Below, piece by piece: positions 49,606-58,123 of a stretch of DNA of 64,000 nt. The notes beneath the pieces were generated by a model, which saw only the letters and a program-made list of their open reading frames with translations, did not search any database and was not told the DNA's origin. Within the stretch, counting starts at the first letter, position 1. Each line of letters begins with the position of its first letter. The position numbers and the translations under genes were made by a program. The DNA is from Euzebya rosea. Lineage in GTDB: Bacteria; Actinomycetota; Nitriliruptoria; Euzebyales; Euzebyaceae. The stretch covers positions 1 through 64,000 of the forward strand of contig NZ_PGDQ01000018.1 in NCBI RefSeq assembly GCF_003073135.1, in the 5' to 3' direction.

Positions 49606-50249
49606 CAGTGGATGCGCGGCTGGTGGGGCAACGTGGCGATGACGGCGGCCTCCACCTCCGCGAGGTGGGACAGGCGGCCGGTGACGTCCTCGGTCGGGCA
49701 CTCGGCCAGCGCCAGCTCGACGAAGACGCGGTAGTGGCCCGCCTCGGACCGGGCCAGCTCGTCGTAGAAGGCCGCCAGCCGCGGGTCGCCGGCGTCCTCC
49801 AGCGCCAGGGACAACAGGTTCAGCCGCTCCCACGACCGGGCCTCGATCAGCGCGGCGACCAGCAGCTTGTCGCACAGCTCGGCCTCGCCCGCCCCACCAC
49901 GGCGTTCGGCGAGCAGGGCCTTGGCGAACCGGTCGGGCCGGTCGGCCATCAACGTCCAGCCCCGGGCCCGCATGTGGGTCAGGACCTGGTCGAGGTGGCG
50001 GATCTCCTCGCGGGCCAGCTTGGCCATCCGGTAGACGATGTCGTCGCGGTCGGGGTAGCGGTTCAGCATCGACAGCGCCGACAGCGCTGCCTTCTTCTCC
50101 GCGTGGGCGTGGTCGCTCATGGTCGAGCGCAGGTCGGCCAGGGCCACCTCCTCCCAGCCCGGCGGGGTGGCGATGCGCAGGGCGTCGACCCGCTCGTCGG
50201 GGATCAGGGGGTCGCGAACGGTCAGCACGCGGTCCTCGGAGCCGGTCAC
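49605..50249 (-). CDS. miaE: tRNA-2-methylthio-N6-isopentenyladenosine-37 hydroxylase-like (MiaE)
   Basis: A 214-aa di-iron ferritin-like protein: DHAHAEKKAALSAL (first ExxH pair), AREEIRHLDQVL, EARSWERLNLL and RSEAGHYRVFVELAL (later ligands). MiaE hydroxylates the isopentenyl side chain of ms2i6A at tRNA position 37. All ligand positions appear intact. The GTG start overlaps the XdhC stop. Its occurrence in an actinobacterium within this operon is notable but not unprecedented. Confidence 0.88.
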   Translation of the reverse strand: MTGSEDRVLTVRDPLIPDERVDALRIATPPGWEEVALADLRSTMSDHAHAEKKAALSALSMLNRYPDRDDIVYRMAKLAREEIRHLDQVLTHMRARGWTLMADRPDRFAKALLAERRGGAGEAELCDKLLVAALIEARSWERLNLLSLALEDAGDPRLAAFYDELARSEAGHYRVFVELALAECPTEDVTGRLSHLAEVEAAVIATLPHQPRIH

Positions 50250-51082
50250 GGGGTCTCCTCCACGGGGCCGCCGTCGGTCCCCTCCGACCGGTCCCCTGCC
50301 GACCGGTCCCCTTCCGACCAGTCAACGCCCATGCGGCCGCCGTCGCGACCGTTCTCCGCCGCAACGATCTCCGCAACGATCGACAGGGCGATCTCCTCGG
50401 GGGTGCGACTGCCGATGTCCAGGCCGACCGGCGCACGGAGGCGGCCGATGTGGGCCTCGGGGGTGCCGGCGTCGCGCAACCGTCGCACCGCACCGGGGGC
50501 GTGGCGGCGCGACCCGAGCATGCCGACGAACCCGGCCTCGCTGGCCAGCGCCACCCGCAGGACCTCGTCGACGTACGGGGCGTCGTGGTCGCTGAGCAGG
50601 ACCGCGTCGTTGGGGCCGGGAGGAGCGACGAGCAGGAAGCGTCCGGGGTCGTCGGCCTTGACCTCCACGGCGGGCGGCACGTCGGTGGTCCCCCCGGGGG
50701 TCACCACGGTGACGCGGCGGCCGATGAGGTCGGCCTGGCGGGCGACGGCGCAGCCCACGGGGTTGGCCCCGAAGACCAGCACGGCGGCCTCGGGTTCGTG
50801 GACCTCGGCGAACACCTCGATGCTGCGTTCCTCCTCGTCGTGGCCGCCGAACGCCACGCGGCGGCGGATCGGGCCGCCGACCCGGAGGGCCTCCGCGGCG
50901 AGCTCCACGCCGGCGGTGTCGAACTCCGAGCAGCCCAACGATCCGGCGACGGACCCGTCGGCGTCGGCGACCATCTTGGCGCCGGTGTGGGACGAGGCGT
51001 CCTCGCTGACGGAGAGGACCGTCAGCAGGACGACCCGGCGGCCACGGCCCCGGGCGTTGGCGAGTGCGTCGTAGACGTTCAC
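50246..51082 (-). CDS. XdhC-family (molybdenum-cofactor insertion) protein
   Basis: A 278-aa protein: GCSEFDTAGVELAAEAL in the N-terminal XdhC/CoxI domain and a Rossmann-like C-terminal half (VLVFGANPVGCAVARQADLIGRRVTVV, AGFVGMLGSRRHAPG, RLRAPVGLDIGSRTPEEIALSIVAEI). Family members deliver sulfurated Mo cofactor to xanthine-dehydrogenase-type enzymes, but no molybdoenzyme is nearby. The C-terminal 30 residues are a repetitive acidic tail (SEGDRSAGDRSEG). GTG start overlapping the upstream stop. Confidence 0.88.
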   Translation of the reverse strand: MNVYDALANARGRGRRVVLLTVLSVSEDASSHTGAKMVADADGSVAGSLGCSEFDTAGVELAAEALRVGGPIRRRVAFGGHDEEERSIEVFAEVHEPEAAVLVFGANPVGCAVARQADLIGRRVTVVTPGGTTDVPPAVEVKADDPGRFLLVAPPGPNDAVLLSDHDAPYVDEVLRVALASEAGFVGMLGSRRHAPGAVRRLRDAGTPEAHIGRLRAPVGLDIGSRTPEEIALSIVAEIVAAENGRDGGRMGVDWSEGDRSAGDRSEGTDGGPVEETP

Positions 51083-52515
51083 GAGGTCGACTCCTGTTCG
51101 GCGGCCAGATGCACCTCGGCAGCGTGCCGCAGGTCGGTCACGGACTCGGTGACGAAGTCCGAGAGGCGGTCGATGTCGAAGAGGGTGTCCCGGTCGCCGA
51201 GCAGCCCGAAGTGCATCCGGCCGTCGTAGGAGGACACCGCCAGCGACAGCGCCGAGTCCCCGGCGAGGGGGATGAAGGGGTAGGACTCCTCGAGCAGGTG
51301 GCCGGCCAGGAACCTGGGGGTCTGCGGGCCCGGGGCGTTGGACAGCGCGATGTTGTACCGCTGCTCGCCGGAGACCACCCGGGCGGCCAGGGCATGCATC
51401 GCGGGTGGCGCGTAGCCGGCGACCCTGACCAGCTGGTCGGCGGCGACGGCCTGCCGGGACTCCTTCAGGCCGGCCAGCTCGCCCATGATGCGGTACAGCC
51501 GTGCGACGGGGTCCATCTCCATCACGGGCAGCGGCGCGAGGACGCCGACGACCCCGTCGCCGACGGTGAACGCCTCGCCCAGCCCGGGCTGGTGGGTGGC
51601 GCCCTCGTGCACCCGGACGGGGACCATGATCTTGAGGTCCAGGTCCTTGGTCTCGTGCCCGCGCCAGCGCAGCAGCCGGCCCACGGCGTCGCCCACGACG
51701 GTGACGACGATGTCGTTGATCGACCCGCCGAACGCCCGTCGGACGATGCGCAGGTCATCGAGCTGGCAGGTCGCCGTGGCGAACCGGCGGTGCGGGGACA
51801 GGCGACGGTTGAGCGGCGACGTCGGTGCACCCTGCACGAGGCGGCTGACCAGCCCGAAGGCGGACTCGGCCACCGCGCCGGCACGGGGCAGGCCCACCCG
51901 GGGGTCCAGCGACTCGACCGCCGCCAGCCCCACCTGGCGGACACGGGCGAGCCGCGACCCCATGGCGTCGGCCAGCACCGCCGAACGGGGCGGCGGGCGA
52001 TCGGGGTGCCACGCCCGGTTGAAGCGGCCCACCTCGGGTTGCAGCTCGTTGCGGCTGTCGTCGAGCAGGACGCTGAACGGGTCACCCGCCTCGCCGTTGG
52101 CCATGGCGAGGTGGACCTTGCGGAACATGCCGACGCGGTCGCCCTCGAGCCCGTCGATGACGTAGATCTCCCACAGCGGCCGGTCGCGGTCCAGCGGGCG
52201 GCTCATCAGCCGGGACAGGAACTCGCCCAGCTGGTGGGTGTCGCCGGGCGCCGGCAGTGCCGCGTGGCGCACGTGGTAGGTCAGGTCGAAGTCGGGGTCG
52301 TCCACCCACAGCGGTCGGCCGGCGATGGTCGGCAGGGTCCGGACACGTCGGCGGGCGTTGGGGACCTGCTCGATCCGATCGCGGAGCACCCGGACGACAT
52401 CGGCGTACCGAAGGCCGGGCTCGAAGATGCCCAGACCGCCCACGTGCATGTGGTGGTTGGGTGACTCCAGCTCCAGGAAGGAGGAGTCGAGGACGCTGAG
52501 CCGATCGACAGCCAT
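51079..52515 (-). CDS. WS/DGAT-family protein with degenerate catalytic motif
   Basis: A 478-aa protein of the wax ester synthase/diacylglycerol acyltransferase family: DRLSVLDSSFLELESPNHHM at the start, PLDRDRPLWEIYVIDGL, NRRLSPHRRFATAT, GGSINDIVVTVVGDAVGR, and ALSNAPGPQTPRFLAG near the end. At the catalytic site (residues 133-141) the sequence is KVHLAMANG where active members have KVHHAxxDG: the second His is Leu and the Asp is Asn. Esterification of acyl-CoA by the usual mechanism is therefore doubtful. It heads an operon with XdhC, MiaE, 5-FCL-like and OtsB. Confidence 0.88.
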   Translation of the reverse strand: MAVDRLSVLDSSFLELESPNHHMHVGGLGIFEPGLRYADVVRVLRDRIEQVPNARRRVRTLPTIAGRPLWVDDPDFDLTYHVRHAALPAPGDTHQLGEFLSRLMSRPLDRDRPLWEIYVIDGLEGDRVGMFRKVHLAMANGEAGDPFSVLLDDSRNELQPEVGRFNRAWHPDRPPPRSAVLADAMGSRLARVRQVGLAAVESLDPRVGLPRAGAVAESAFGLVSRLVQGAPTSPLNRRLSPHRRFATATCQLDDLRIVRRAFGGSINDIVVTVVGDAVGRLLRWRGHETKDLDLKIMVPVRVHEGATHQPGLGEAFTVGDGVVGVLAPLPVMEMDPVARLYRIMGELAGLKESRQAVAADQLVRVAGYAPPAMHALAARVVSGEQRYNIALSNAPGPQTPRFLAGHLLEESYPFIPLAGDSALSLAVSSYDGRMHFGLLGDRDTLFDIDRLSDFVTESVTDLRHAAEVHLAAEQESTS

Positions 52516-52609
52516 ACCCGACAGCGTAGGAGGACGAGGGCCCTGTCCCCCAACGCACCGGACGGGTTGTGCGCCGATGACGACCGAGTGCGGCAGCATC
52601 GAGGACCAG

Positions 52610-55012
52610 ATGCGCCCATTCCCCACCTCACGGCTCGCCGTTGTTGCCCTGCTGGTCCCCTTCGTCGTGATCGGCGGGCTGGTCCCCGCACCCGCGGCGG
52701 ACGTCGACCCGACCCCGACGACCGACGCCGGGACGGCCGTCGCGTCGGGGTCGACCGCGCCCGAGGGTGGCCCGGTGGACGACGGGTGGCTGCCGGGCCC
52801 CGACGGGGCTGCCTTCGCGACCTTCGAGGGAGAGCCCGCGCCCGGGGGCGGTCCGGTCTGGCCGGGGGTGCGGCTGGATGCCCGCCGGACGACCCTGGCC
52901 GACGGCAAGAACGTCGACGTCCAGATCCTCCACCTCGATCCCGGTGCCGACGTCAGCGTCCGACCGACCCTCGCGGGCGGTTCGGTCCGGGGCACCGCGA
53001 CGGTGGCCGCGCAGAGCGGAGACCCGCTGGCCGGCGCGGTGGCCGCCACCAACGGCGGGTTCTGGCTGCGCGAGCCCTATGGCGAGCCCAACGGCTTCTT
53101 CGCGATCGACGGCCGTCTGGTCAGCGATGCCGAGAGCCAGGGCGTCGGGCCCCGCGGCACCGTCGGCTGGACCGCCGACGGTCGGGTCGTCATCGACCGG
53201 ATCGACACCACGCAGACGCTGATCCTGGCCGACGGCGCCAACCTGGACGTGCAGGGCATCAACCGGGGGCATCGCGAGTACGACGAGCTGTTCGCCGACG
53301 GCATCGACTCGTTGCTGGCCTACACCCCCGACTACGGCGGTCCGGTCGTGGTGACCGAACCCCGGCAGCCACCGCCGCCGGAGCCGACCCCTGCGCCGAC
53401 CGACCCCGACCAGCCGGCACCCCCTCCCCTTCCGGGTGCCGAGCCCCAGCAGCCGCCGGTGGACCTCGCCGTCCTGCGGATCGCCGCGGGGGCATGGCCG
53501 GCCGCCGGCGGGATCGGTGGCACGGTCATCGGCATCTCGCGCGACACCGCCGGGGCGTTCGAGCCCAGCGGCGGTGAGGTCATCGTCGTGGCCACCGGCG
53601 CCGACGCCGGGGCGCTGGACCGGGTCGAGGTCGGCGACCAGGTGGGGCTTGTCACCACCTCGACGGCGCTGGACCCGGCACGCGACCAGGCGTGGGCCCA
53701 GGTCCTCCACGGGCTGGCCGGCGGGCCGATGATCGTCAAGGACAGCCGACCGACCGACCCCGGGGACTGGGTGTCGGAGGGCTTCGAGCCGCAGATCCAC
53801 TCCGACGTCCGTGCCCCTCGGACCGCCATCGGGGTGACCGCCGACGGACGGCTGCTGATGGTGACGGCCGACGGGCGCCGACCGGGCATCACCCACGGCT
53901 TCACCATCGGTGAGCTGGCGGAGTACATGATCTCCCTGGGCGCCGTGGAGGCGCTCAGCCTGGACGGCGGTGGATCCTCCCAGATGGTCGTCGACGGGGT
54001 CCTGCGCAACACGCCGTGCTGCGACAGCGCCATCCGGACCGTCGCCACGTCCCTCCAGGTCGTGCACGCCCACACCTTCACCGCCACCTCCCGGTTGCAG
54101 GGCGCAGGTCGCATCGACACGGCGGTCGCGATCGCCCGGGCGGCCCACCCGACCGGGTCCTCGACCGCGCTGCTGGCAGTCTCCTCCAGCTTCCCCGACG
54201 CCCTTGCCGGCGGACCGCTCGCGGCGGCGCTCGGTGGTCCGCTGCTGCTGACCGGGACGTCGTCGGTGCCGGCCCAGACCGTCCAGGCGCTGCGTGACCT
54301 CGGCGTCTCGTCGGTGCGCCTGCTCGGCGGCGAGGCGGTCATCGCGCCGGAGGTGGTCACCCAGCTGGAGGCCGCCGGATTCACCGTCAGCCGGCTGGCG
54401 GGCGACAGCCGATTCGACACCGCCGCGGTGATGGCCCGTGCGGTGCAGTCCGCCCGCGGCGGCGACGGTCCCAGGCGGGCGTTCCTCGTCCCTGCCTTCA
54501 CCTTCCCCGATGCGCTGATCGCGGCCGGACCCGGCGGGCTGCTCGGCATGCCGGTCCTGCTGACCCAACCCGAGGAGCTGCACCCGGCGGCGGCCGCCGT
54601 GGTCCGCGGGGTCGACGAGGTGGTGGTCGTCGACAGCGACGGGCAGCTGGCACCCGCCGTGATCGACCAGCTGCGCGGCCTCGGGGTCACGGTGTCGCGG
54701 CTCGGCGGCAACGGTCGGTACGCCACGTCGGGGGCGGTCAACGACTGGCTGGCCCAGCAGGTGTCGCTGTCGGCGGAGGTGATCGTGGCCCGCGGCGACG
54801 ACTTCCCCGATGCCCTGGCCGGAGGTCCGCTGGCGGCGTCGCGTCAGGGGCGGCTGATGCTGGTCCCGTCGATGACGCTGGACACCGACCCCGCGACGGC
54901 CGCGTGGTTCGCCGCCAACGCCGGCGGCATCGACGTGATGCGGATCCTGGGCGGCCCGGCCGCGGTGTCCAGCCACGTCCAGTGGCAGCTCGACCGGCTC
55001 GCCGCCGGCTGA
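52610..55012 (+). CDS. exported phosphodiester-glycosidase (NAGPA) domain protein with CWB2 repeats
   Basis: An 800-aa secreted protein. Signal peptide MRPFPTSRLAVVALLVPFVV and following; ATG at 52610 has GAGG five bases upstream (52577 is the alternative). The NAGPA-type domain (PF09992, about 130-490) contains AATNGGFWLREPYGEPNGFF, PRTAIGVTADGRLLMV and ALSLDGGGSSQMVV, with a Pro-rich insert near 260-290. Three CWB2 repeats fill 500-800 (GRIDTAVAIA, FPDALAGGPLAAALGG, LLGGEAVIAPEV). It likely cleaves glycosyl phosphodiesters at the wall to which its repeats bind. Confidence 0.9.
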   Translation: MRPFPTSRLAVVALLVPFVVIGGLVPAPAADVDPTPTTDAGTAVASGSTAPEGGPVDDGWLPGPDGAAFATFEGEPAPGGGPVWPGVRLDARRTTLADGKNVDVQILHLDPGADVSVRPTLAGGSVRGTATVAAQSGDPLAGAVAATNGGFWLREPYGEPNGFFAIDGRLVSDAESQGVGPRGTVGWTADGRVVIDRIDTTQTLILADGANLDVQGINRGHREYDELFADGIDSLLAYTPDYGGPVVVTEPRQPPPPEPTPAPTDPDQPAPPPLPGAEPQQPPVDLAVLRIAAGAWPAAGGIGGTVIGISRDTAGAFEPSGGEVIVVATGADAGALDRVEVGDQVGLVTTSTALDPARDQAWAQVLHGLAGGPMIVKDSRPTDPGDWVSEGFEPQIHSDVRAPRTAIGVTADGRLLMVTADGRRPGITHGFTIGELAEYMISLGAVEALSLDGGGSSQMVVDGVLRNTPCCDSAIRTVATSLQVVHAHTFTATSRLQGAGRIDTAVAIARAAHPTGSSTALLAVSSSFPDALAGGPLAAALGGPLLLTGTSSVPAQTVQALRDLGVSSVRLLGGEAVIAPEVVTQLEAAGFTVSRLAGDSRFDTAAVMARAVQSARGGDGPRRAFLVPAFTFPDALIAAGPGGLLGMPVLLTQPEELHPAAAAVVRGVDEVVVVDSDGQLAPAVIDQLRGLGVTVSRLGGNGRYATSGAVNDWLAQQVSLSAEVIVARGDDFPDALAGGPLAASRQGRLMLVPSMTLDTDPATAAWFAANAGGIDVMRILGGPAAVSSHVQWQLDRLAAG

Positions 55013-55050
55013 GGAGGACGTCCGCCACGGCGTGCCGGAAGGGGGCGGCC

Positions 55051-55114
55051 GACCGTGTGGCCGACCGAGCGGCCAACCGCGTAGCCGACCAGGTGGCCGA
55101 CCGCGTGGCCGACC
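55051..55114. repeat. 12-bp tandem repeat
   Basis: Five imperfect 12-base units related to GACCGCGTGGCC run from 55051 to 55110, followed by a partial copy. They lie in the 245-base gap between the NAGPA/CWB2 and ACT genes. All frames stay open across a 12-bp period, so short ORFs here are artefacts. Confidence 0.8.
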
Positions 55115-55257
55115 AAGGTCTCGGGACGATTGGCGTCCGGCCACGATTGTGATGATGGGAGCACCCGTGCACCCCTCGCTACAACTGTCGCCGGAAGCCG
55201 ATCACGTGGGGTCGCGGTGACGGTGGCCAACGACCCGGTACCGCGGTGACCCGGTGG

Positions 55258-55932
55258 TCAGCGGGTGCCGCCGTTGCCGTTGCCGGCCATGACCTCGACC
55301 TTGACGGCGATCCGGGCCAGCCGTTGCAGCTGGGTCAGCTCGCTGTCGAGGAAGCGCGGGCCCTCGGTCCGGCCGACCAGCAGGGCGGTGTTGCGCTGCG
55401 ACAGCGGGGCGGCGACGACCTCGAGGTCGTGCTGCTCGCGCCACGCAGCCGGCATCCATGGCGCCCGGTTCAGCCGCCGCAGGTCCTCGATCGGCAGCCA
55501 CGGCGTCTCGAGCTCGTCGATCCCGGGGACGTCCCCCGAGGCGTGCAGCACCTGCGGGCCGGTGATGCTGGCCGCGACGACCATCGCCCACGAGACCCAC
55601 AGCGCATCGATCAGGCCGTTGACGAGCAGGGGCACCGCGCCCGACCCGGCAGCCACCATCTCCGTTGCCAGGCCCAGCGGGGCGGTCGGGTCACGGAAGG
55701 TGTCGGTCTCGCGGATGGCCTCCACGACCACCGACGGGACCTCCTCCACCGCACGTCGCAGGATGTCGGCCGGCACGTCGGACTGCACCGTCACGTCGTC
55801 GATGGCCATGCCGTCGGCGATGCCGACCACGTCCAGGGAGACGATGTTGGCGCCGGCGCGGCCGATGGCGCTCGCCACGGCGCTCAGCGCACCTCGTCGA
55901 TCGGGGAGGGAGAGACGCAGGGCGAATCGCAT
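55258..55932 (-). CDS. ACT-domain protein with GAF-like C-terminal part
   Basis: A 224-aa protein. Residues 1-75 are an ACT-type ligand sensor (LRLSLPDRRGALSAVASAIG, GANIVSLDVVG). The rest resembles a GAF-like domain with ASITGPQVLHASGD and LTQLQRLARIAVKVEV. No catalytic or HTH domain is present, so it is probably an amino-acid-sensing regulator. ATG at 55932. Divergent from the ferredoxin-NADP reductase gene. Confidence 0.82.
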   Translation of the reverse strand: MRFALRLSLPDRRGALSAVASAIGRAGANIVSLDVVGIADGMAIDDVTVQSDVPADILRRAVEEVPSVVVEAIRETDTFRDPTAPLGLATEMVAAGSGAVPLLVNGLIDALWVSWAMVVAASITGPQVLHASGDVPGIDELETPWLPIEDLRRLNRAPWMPAAWREQHDLEVVAAPLSQRNTALLVGRTEGPRFLDSELTQLQRLARIAVKVEVMAGNGNGGTR

Positions 55933-56033
55933 GGGTCCATACCGTACTGATCCCGACGATCCTTCGGTTGGGTCCGTGACGTCGGGTGCTCTAGGTTCTG
56001 CGCAACGCGAGGTAGCGAGCCACAGGAGATGCG

Positions 56034-57044
56034 ATGACCGACCAGTCCACCGAGTCGACCCCCACCGAGGTCGACCTGCTGATCATCGGGGCGGGTCCTG
56101 CCGGACTCTACGGCGCCTACTACGCCGGGTTCCGTGGGTTCTCCGTGGCCATCATGGACTCCCTGATCGAGCCGGGCGGGCAGGTCAGCGCGATGTACCC
56201 GGAGAAGGACATCCTCGACGTGGCGGGCTTCCCGCGCGTCAAGGGGCAGACGCTGGTCGACAACCTCGTCGAGCAGGCCAACCAGTTCGACCCGACGTAC
56301 TACCTGGGCCACCGTGCCGAGGACATGGACCTGCAGGACGACTACGTCGACGTCACCTCCCACAAGGGCGTGAAGCTGCGCTGCAAGGCCGTCGTGATCA
56401 CCGGTGGCATCGGCACGTTCACGCCGCGGCCGCTGCCGGACTCCGACAACTGGGAGGGACGCGGCCTGCAGTACTTCGTCCCCAAGCTCGACGTGATGCA
56501 GGACAAGGACGTCCTGATCGTGGGTGGCGGCGACAGCGCGTTCGACTGGGCGCTCAACCTGCGCGACATCGCCCGCTCCATCACCCTCATCCACCGTCGT
56601 GACCGGTTCCGTGCCCACGAGACCACCGTCGACGACGTGATGGCCGACGAACGCATCGACGTCCACACCTTCCACGAGGTGGCGCGGATCAACGGCAACG
56701 AGCGCATCGAGTCGGTGGACATCTTCGACAACCGCACCGACGAGAAGCGGACCATCAAGTGCCAGGCCGTCGTGGCGGCGCTCGGCTTCACCGCCGACCT
56801 CGGCCCGCTAAAGCGCTGGGGCCTGGAGCAGGACAAGCGGCAGGTCGTGGTGGACACCTCGATGCACACCAACCTCAACCGGGTGTTCGCCGCCGGGGAC
56901 ATCACGACCTACGACGGCAAGGTCAAGCTGATCAGCGTCGGCTTCGGCGAGGCCGCGACCGCCGTCAACAACGCCGCCCCCTACATCGACCCCGACAAGG
57001 GTGTCTTCCCGGGCCACTCCTCCGACAAGAGCAAGGACCAGTAG
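56034..57044 (+). CDS. ferredoxin/flavodoxin--NADP(+) reductase, thioredoxin-reductase-like type
   Basis: A 336-aa flavoprotein. FAD site LLIIGAGPAGLYGAYYAG (13-30), EPGGQVSAMYPEKDILDVAG, NADP site VLIVGGGDSAFDWALNL with a following HRRDRFRAHE (basic residues for the 2'-phosphate), and the final FAAGDITTY. The CxxC of thioredoxin reductase is absent, which marks the YumC/type-2 FNR. It reduces ferredoxin or flavodoxin with NADPH. AGGAG lies eight bases upstream of the ATG. Monocistronic. Confidence 0.93.
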   Translation: MTDQSTESTPTEVDLLIIGAGPAGLYGAYYAGFRGFSVAIMDSLIEPGGQVSAMYPEKDILDVAGFPRVKGQTLVDNLVEQANQFDPTYYLGHRAEDMDLQDDYVDVTSHKGVKLRCKAVVITGGIGTFTPRPLPDSDNWEGRGLQYFVPKLDVMQDKDVLIVGGGDSAFDWALNLRDIARSITLIHRRDRFRAHETTVDDVMADERIDVHTFHEVARINGNERIESVDIFDNRTDEKRTIKCQAVVAALGFTADLGPLKRWGLEQDKRQVVVDTSMHTNLNRVFAAGDITTYDGKVKLISVGFGEAATAVNNAAPYIDPDKGVFPGHSSDKSKDQ

Positions 57045-57127
57045 CCCGTCCGGACGGGTCTCGTGTGGTGCAGTCCAACGGGTTCGTGACAGGCCTGTGG
57101 ACGGGGAAGGCCTCAAGTTCGCCGTGT

Positions 57128-57150
57128 CGTTACCGTTCATACGAGTAACG
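57128..57150. promoter_or_regulatory. inverted repeat upstream of SGNH gene
   Basis: CGTTAC and GTAACG (57128-57133, 57145-57150) form a 6-base inverted repeat with an 11-base spacer, 23 bases before the 57173 start. GAGGAGG follows it as ribosome binding site. Position suits an operator. Confidence 0.4.
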
Positions 57151-57172
57151 GCAACCACACCGAGGAGGCGAC

Positions 57173-58105
57173 ATGGTCAGGGCACCCCGCGTACCGCAGG
57201 GCAGCCTGACCGCACTGGCCGTGGGCGCCGTCGTCGCCGTCCCGAGCACCTTCGGGCTGCTGATCAGCCGGCAGGTCCGCCGCATCCGCGCACACGCGAT
57301 GCTCCCCCGGCCCGACTACACCGTCGACATCACCGTGCAGCCGCCCTGGGTCCAGGGCGACCCGCTGCGGGTGACGTTCCTGGGCGACTCCCTCGTCGAG
57401 GGCGTCGGCGCTCCCCGGGCCAGCCAGTCGTTGCCGGCCCAAGCCGCCTACCGGCTGGCCGCCCACCTGGGTCGGCCGATCCGGATGCGCAGCTACGGCA
57501 TCGCCTCGAGCAAGGTCGAGGACGTCATCCGTGACCAGGTCCCCCAGCTGGACCACGACACCGACCTGGTCATCGTGCTGATCGGGGCCAACGACGCCAC
57601 CGGCGGGACCCCACCGTGGGAGTTCGCCCGTCGCATCGAGGCCCTGACCGTGCTGGCCCACGAGCGGACCGGCGGTGCCCCCGTGGTCTTCACCGGCCTG
57701 CCCCCCGTCGGCTCGGCCCCGCTGCTGACGATGCCGCTGCGCGAGCTCGCCTCGGCGATGGGCGACACGCTGCACACCATCCAGCGTCGGCTGGCCCAGC
57801 GGCTGCCCCAGGCCCGCTACATCGACATCCGGTGCGAGGTCGGCGACACCCTCCGTCGACGCGGCAAGGAGCTCTTCGCCGCCGACAACTACCACCCCAA
57901 CCCCGCGGGTTACGCCCTGCTGGGCGAAGCGGTGGCCCGGTCGCTCACCGCGATGCTGCACGACGAGCGGCCGGTCCACGCCGCGACGTTCACCCAGGCC
58001 GAGCTGGACGCCATCCACCGGTCGGCATGGGAGGAGCTGGCCGCGCTGCCGGGCATCACGGCCGAGGACGTACCCCCGGCCCCGTCCGTGGCCGCAGCAG
58101 CCTAG
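57173..58105 (+). CDS. SGNH/GDSL hydrolase
   Basis: A 310-aa SGNH hydrolase. After one N-terminal hydrophobic segment (LTALAVGAVVAVPSTFGLL) the blocks are VTFLGDSLVEGVG (Ser), SYGIASSKVEDVI (Gly), IVLIGANDATGG (Asn) and ADNYHPNPAGYALLGEAV (Asp/His). The N-terminal segment should anchor it in the membrane with the esterase domain outside. It may remove or add acyl groups on envelope glycans or lipids. ATG at 57173 with GAGGAGG upstream. Confidence 0.92.
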   Translation: MVRAPRVPQGSLTALAVGAVVAVPSTFGLLISRQVRRIRAHAMLPRPDYTVDITVQPPWVQGDPLRVTFLGDSLVEGVGAPRASQSLPAQAAYRLAAHLGRPIRMRSYGIASSKVEDVIRDQVPQLDHDTDLVIVLIGANDATGGTPPWEFARRIEALTVLAHERTGGAPVVFTGLPPVGSAPLLTMPLRELASAMGDTLHTIQRRLAQRLPQARYIDIRCEVGDTLRRRGKELFAADNYHPNPAGYALLGEAVARSLTAMLHDERPVHAATFTQAELDAIHRSAWEELAALPGITAEDVPPAPSVAAAA

Positions 58106-58123
58106 GCGCCTCGGCCGGCCCCC

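Noticed and set aside
55021-55152. short ORFs across the 12-bp tandem repeat
   Set aside because: The repeat keeps frames open on both strands. None has a start signal or conserved content.
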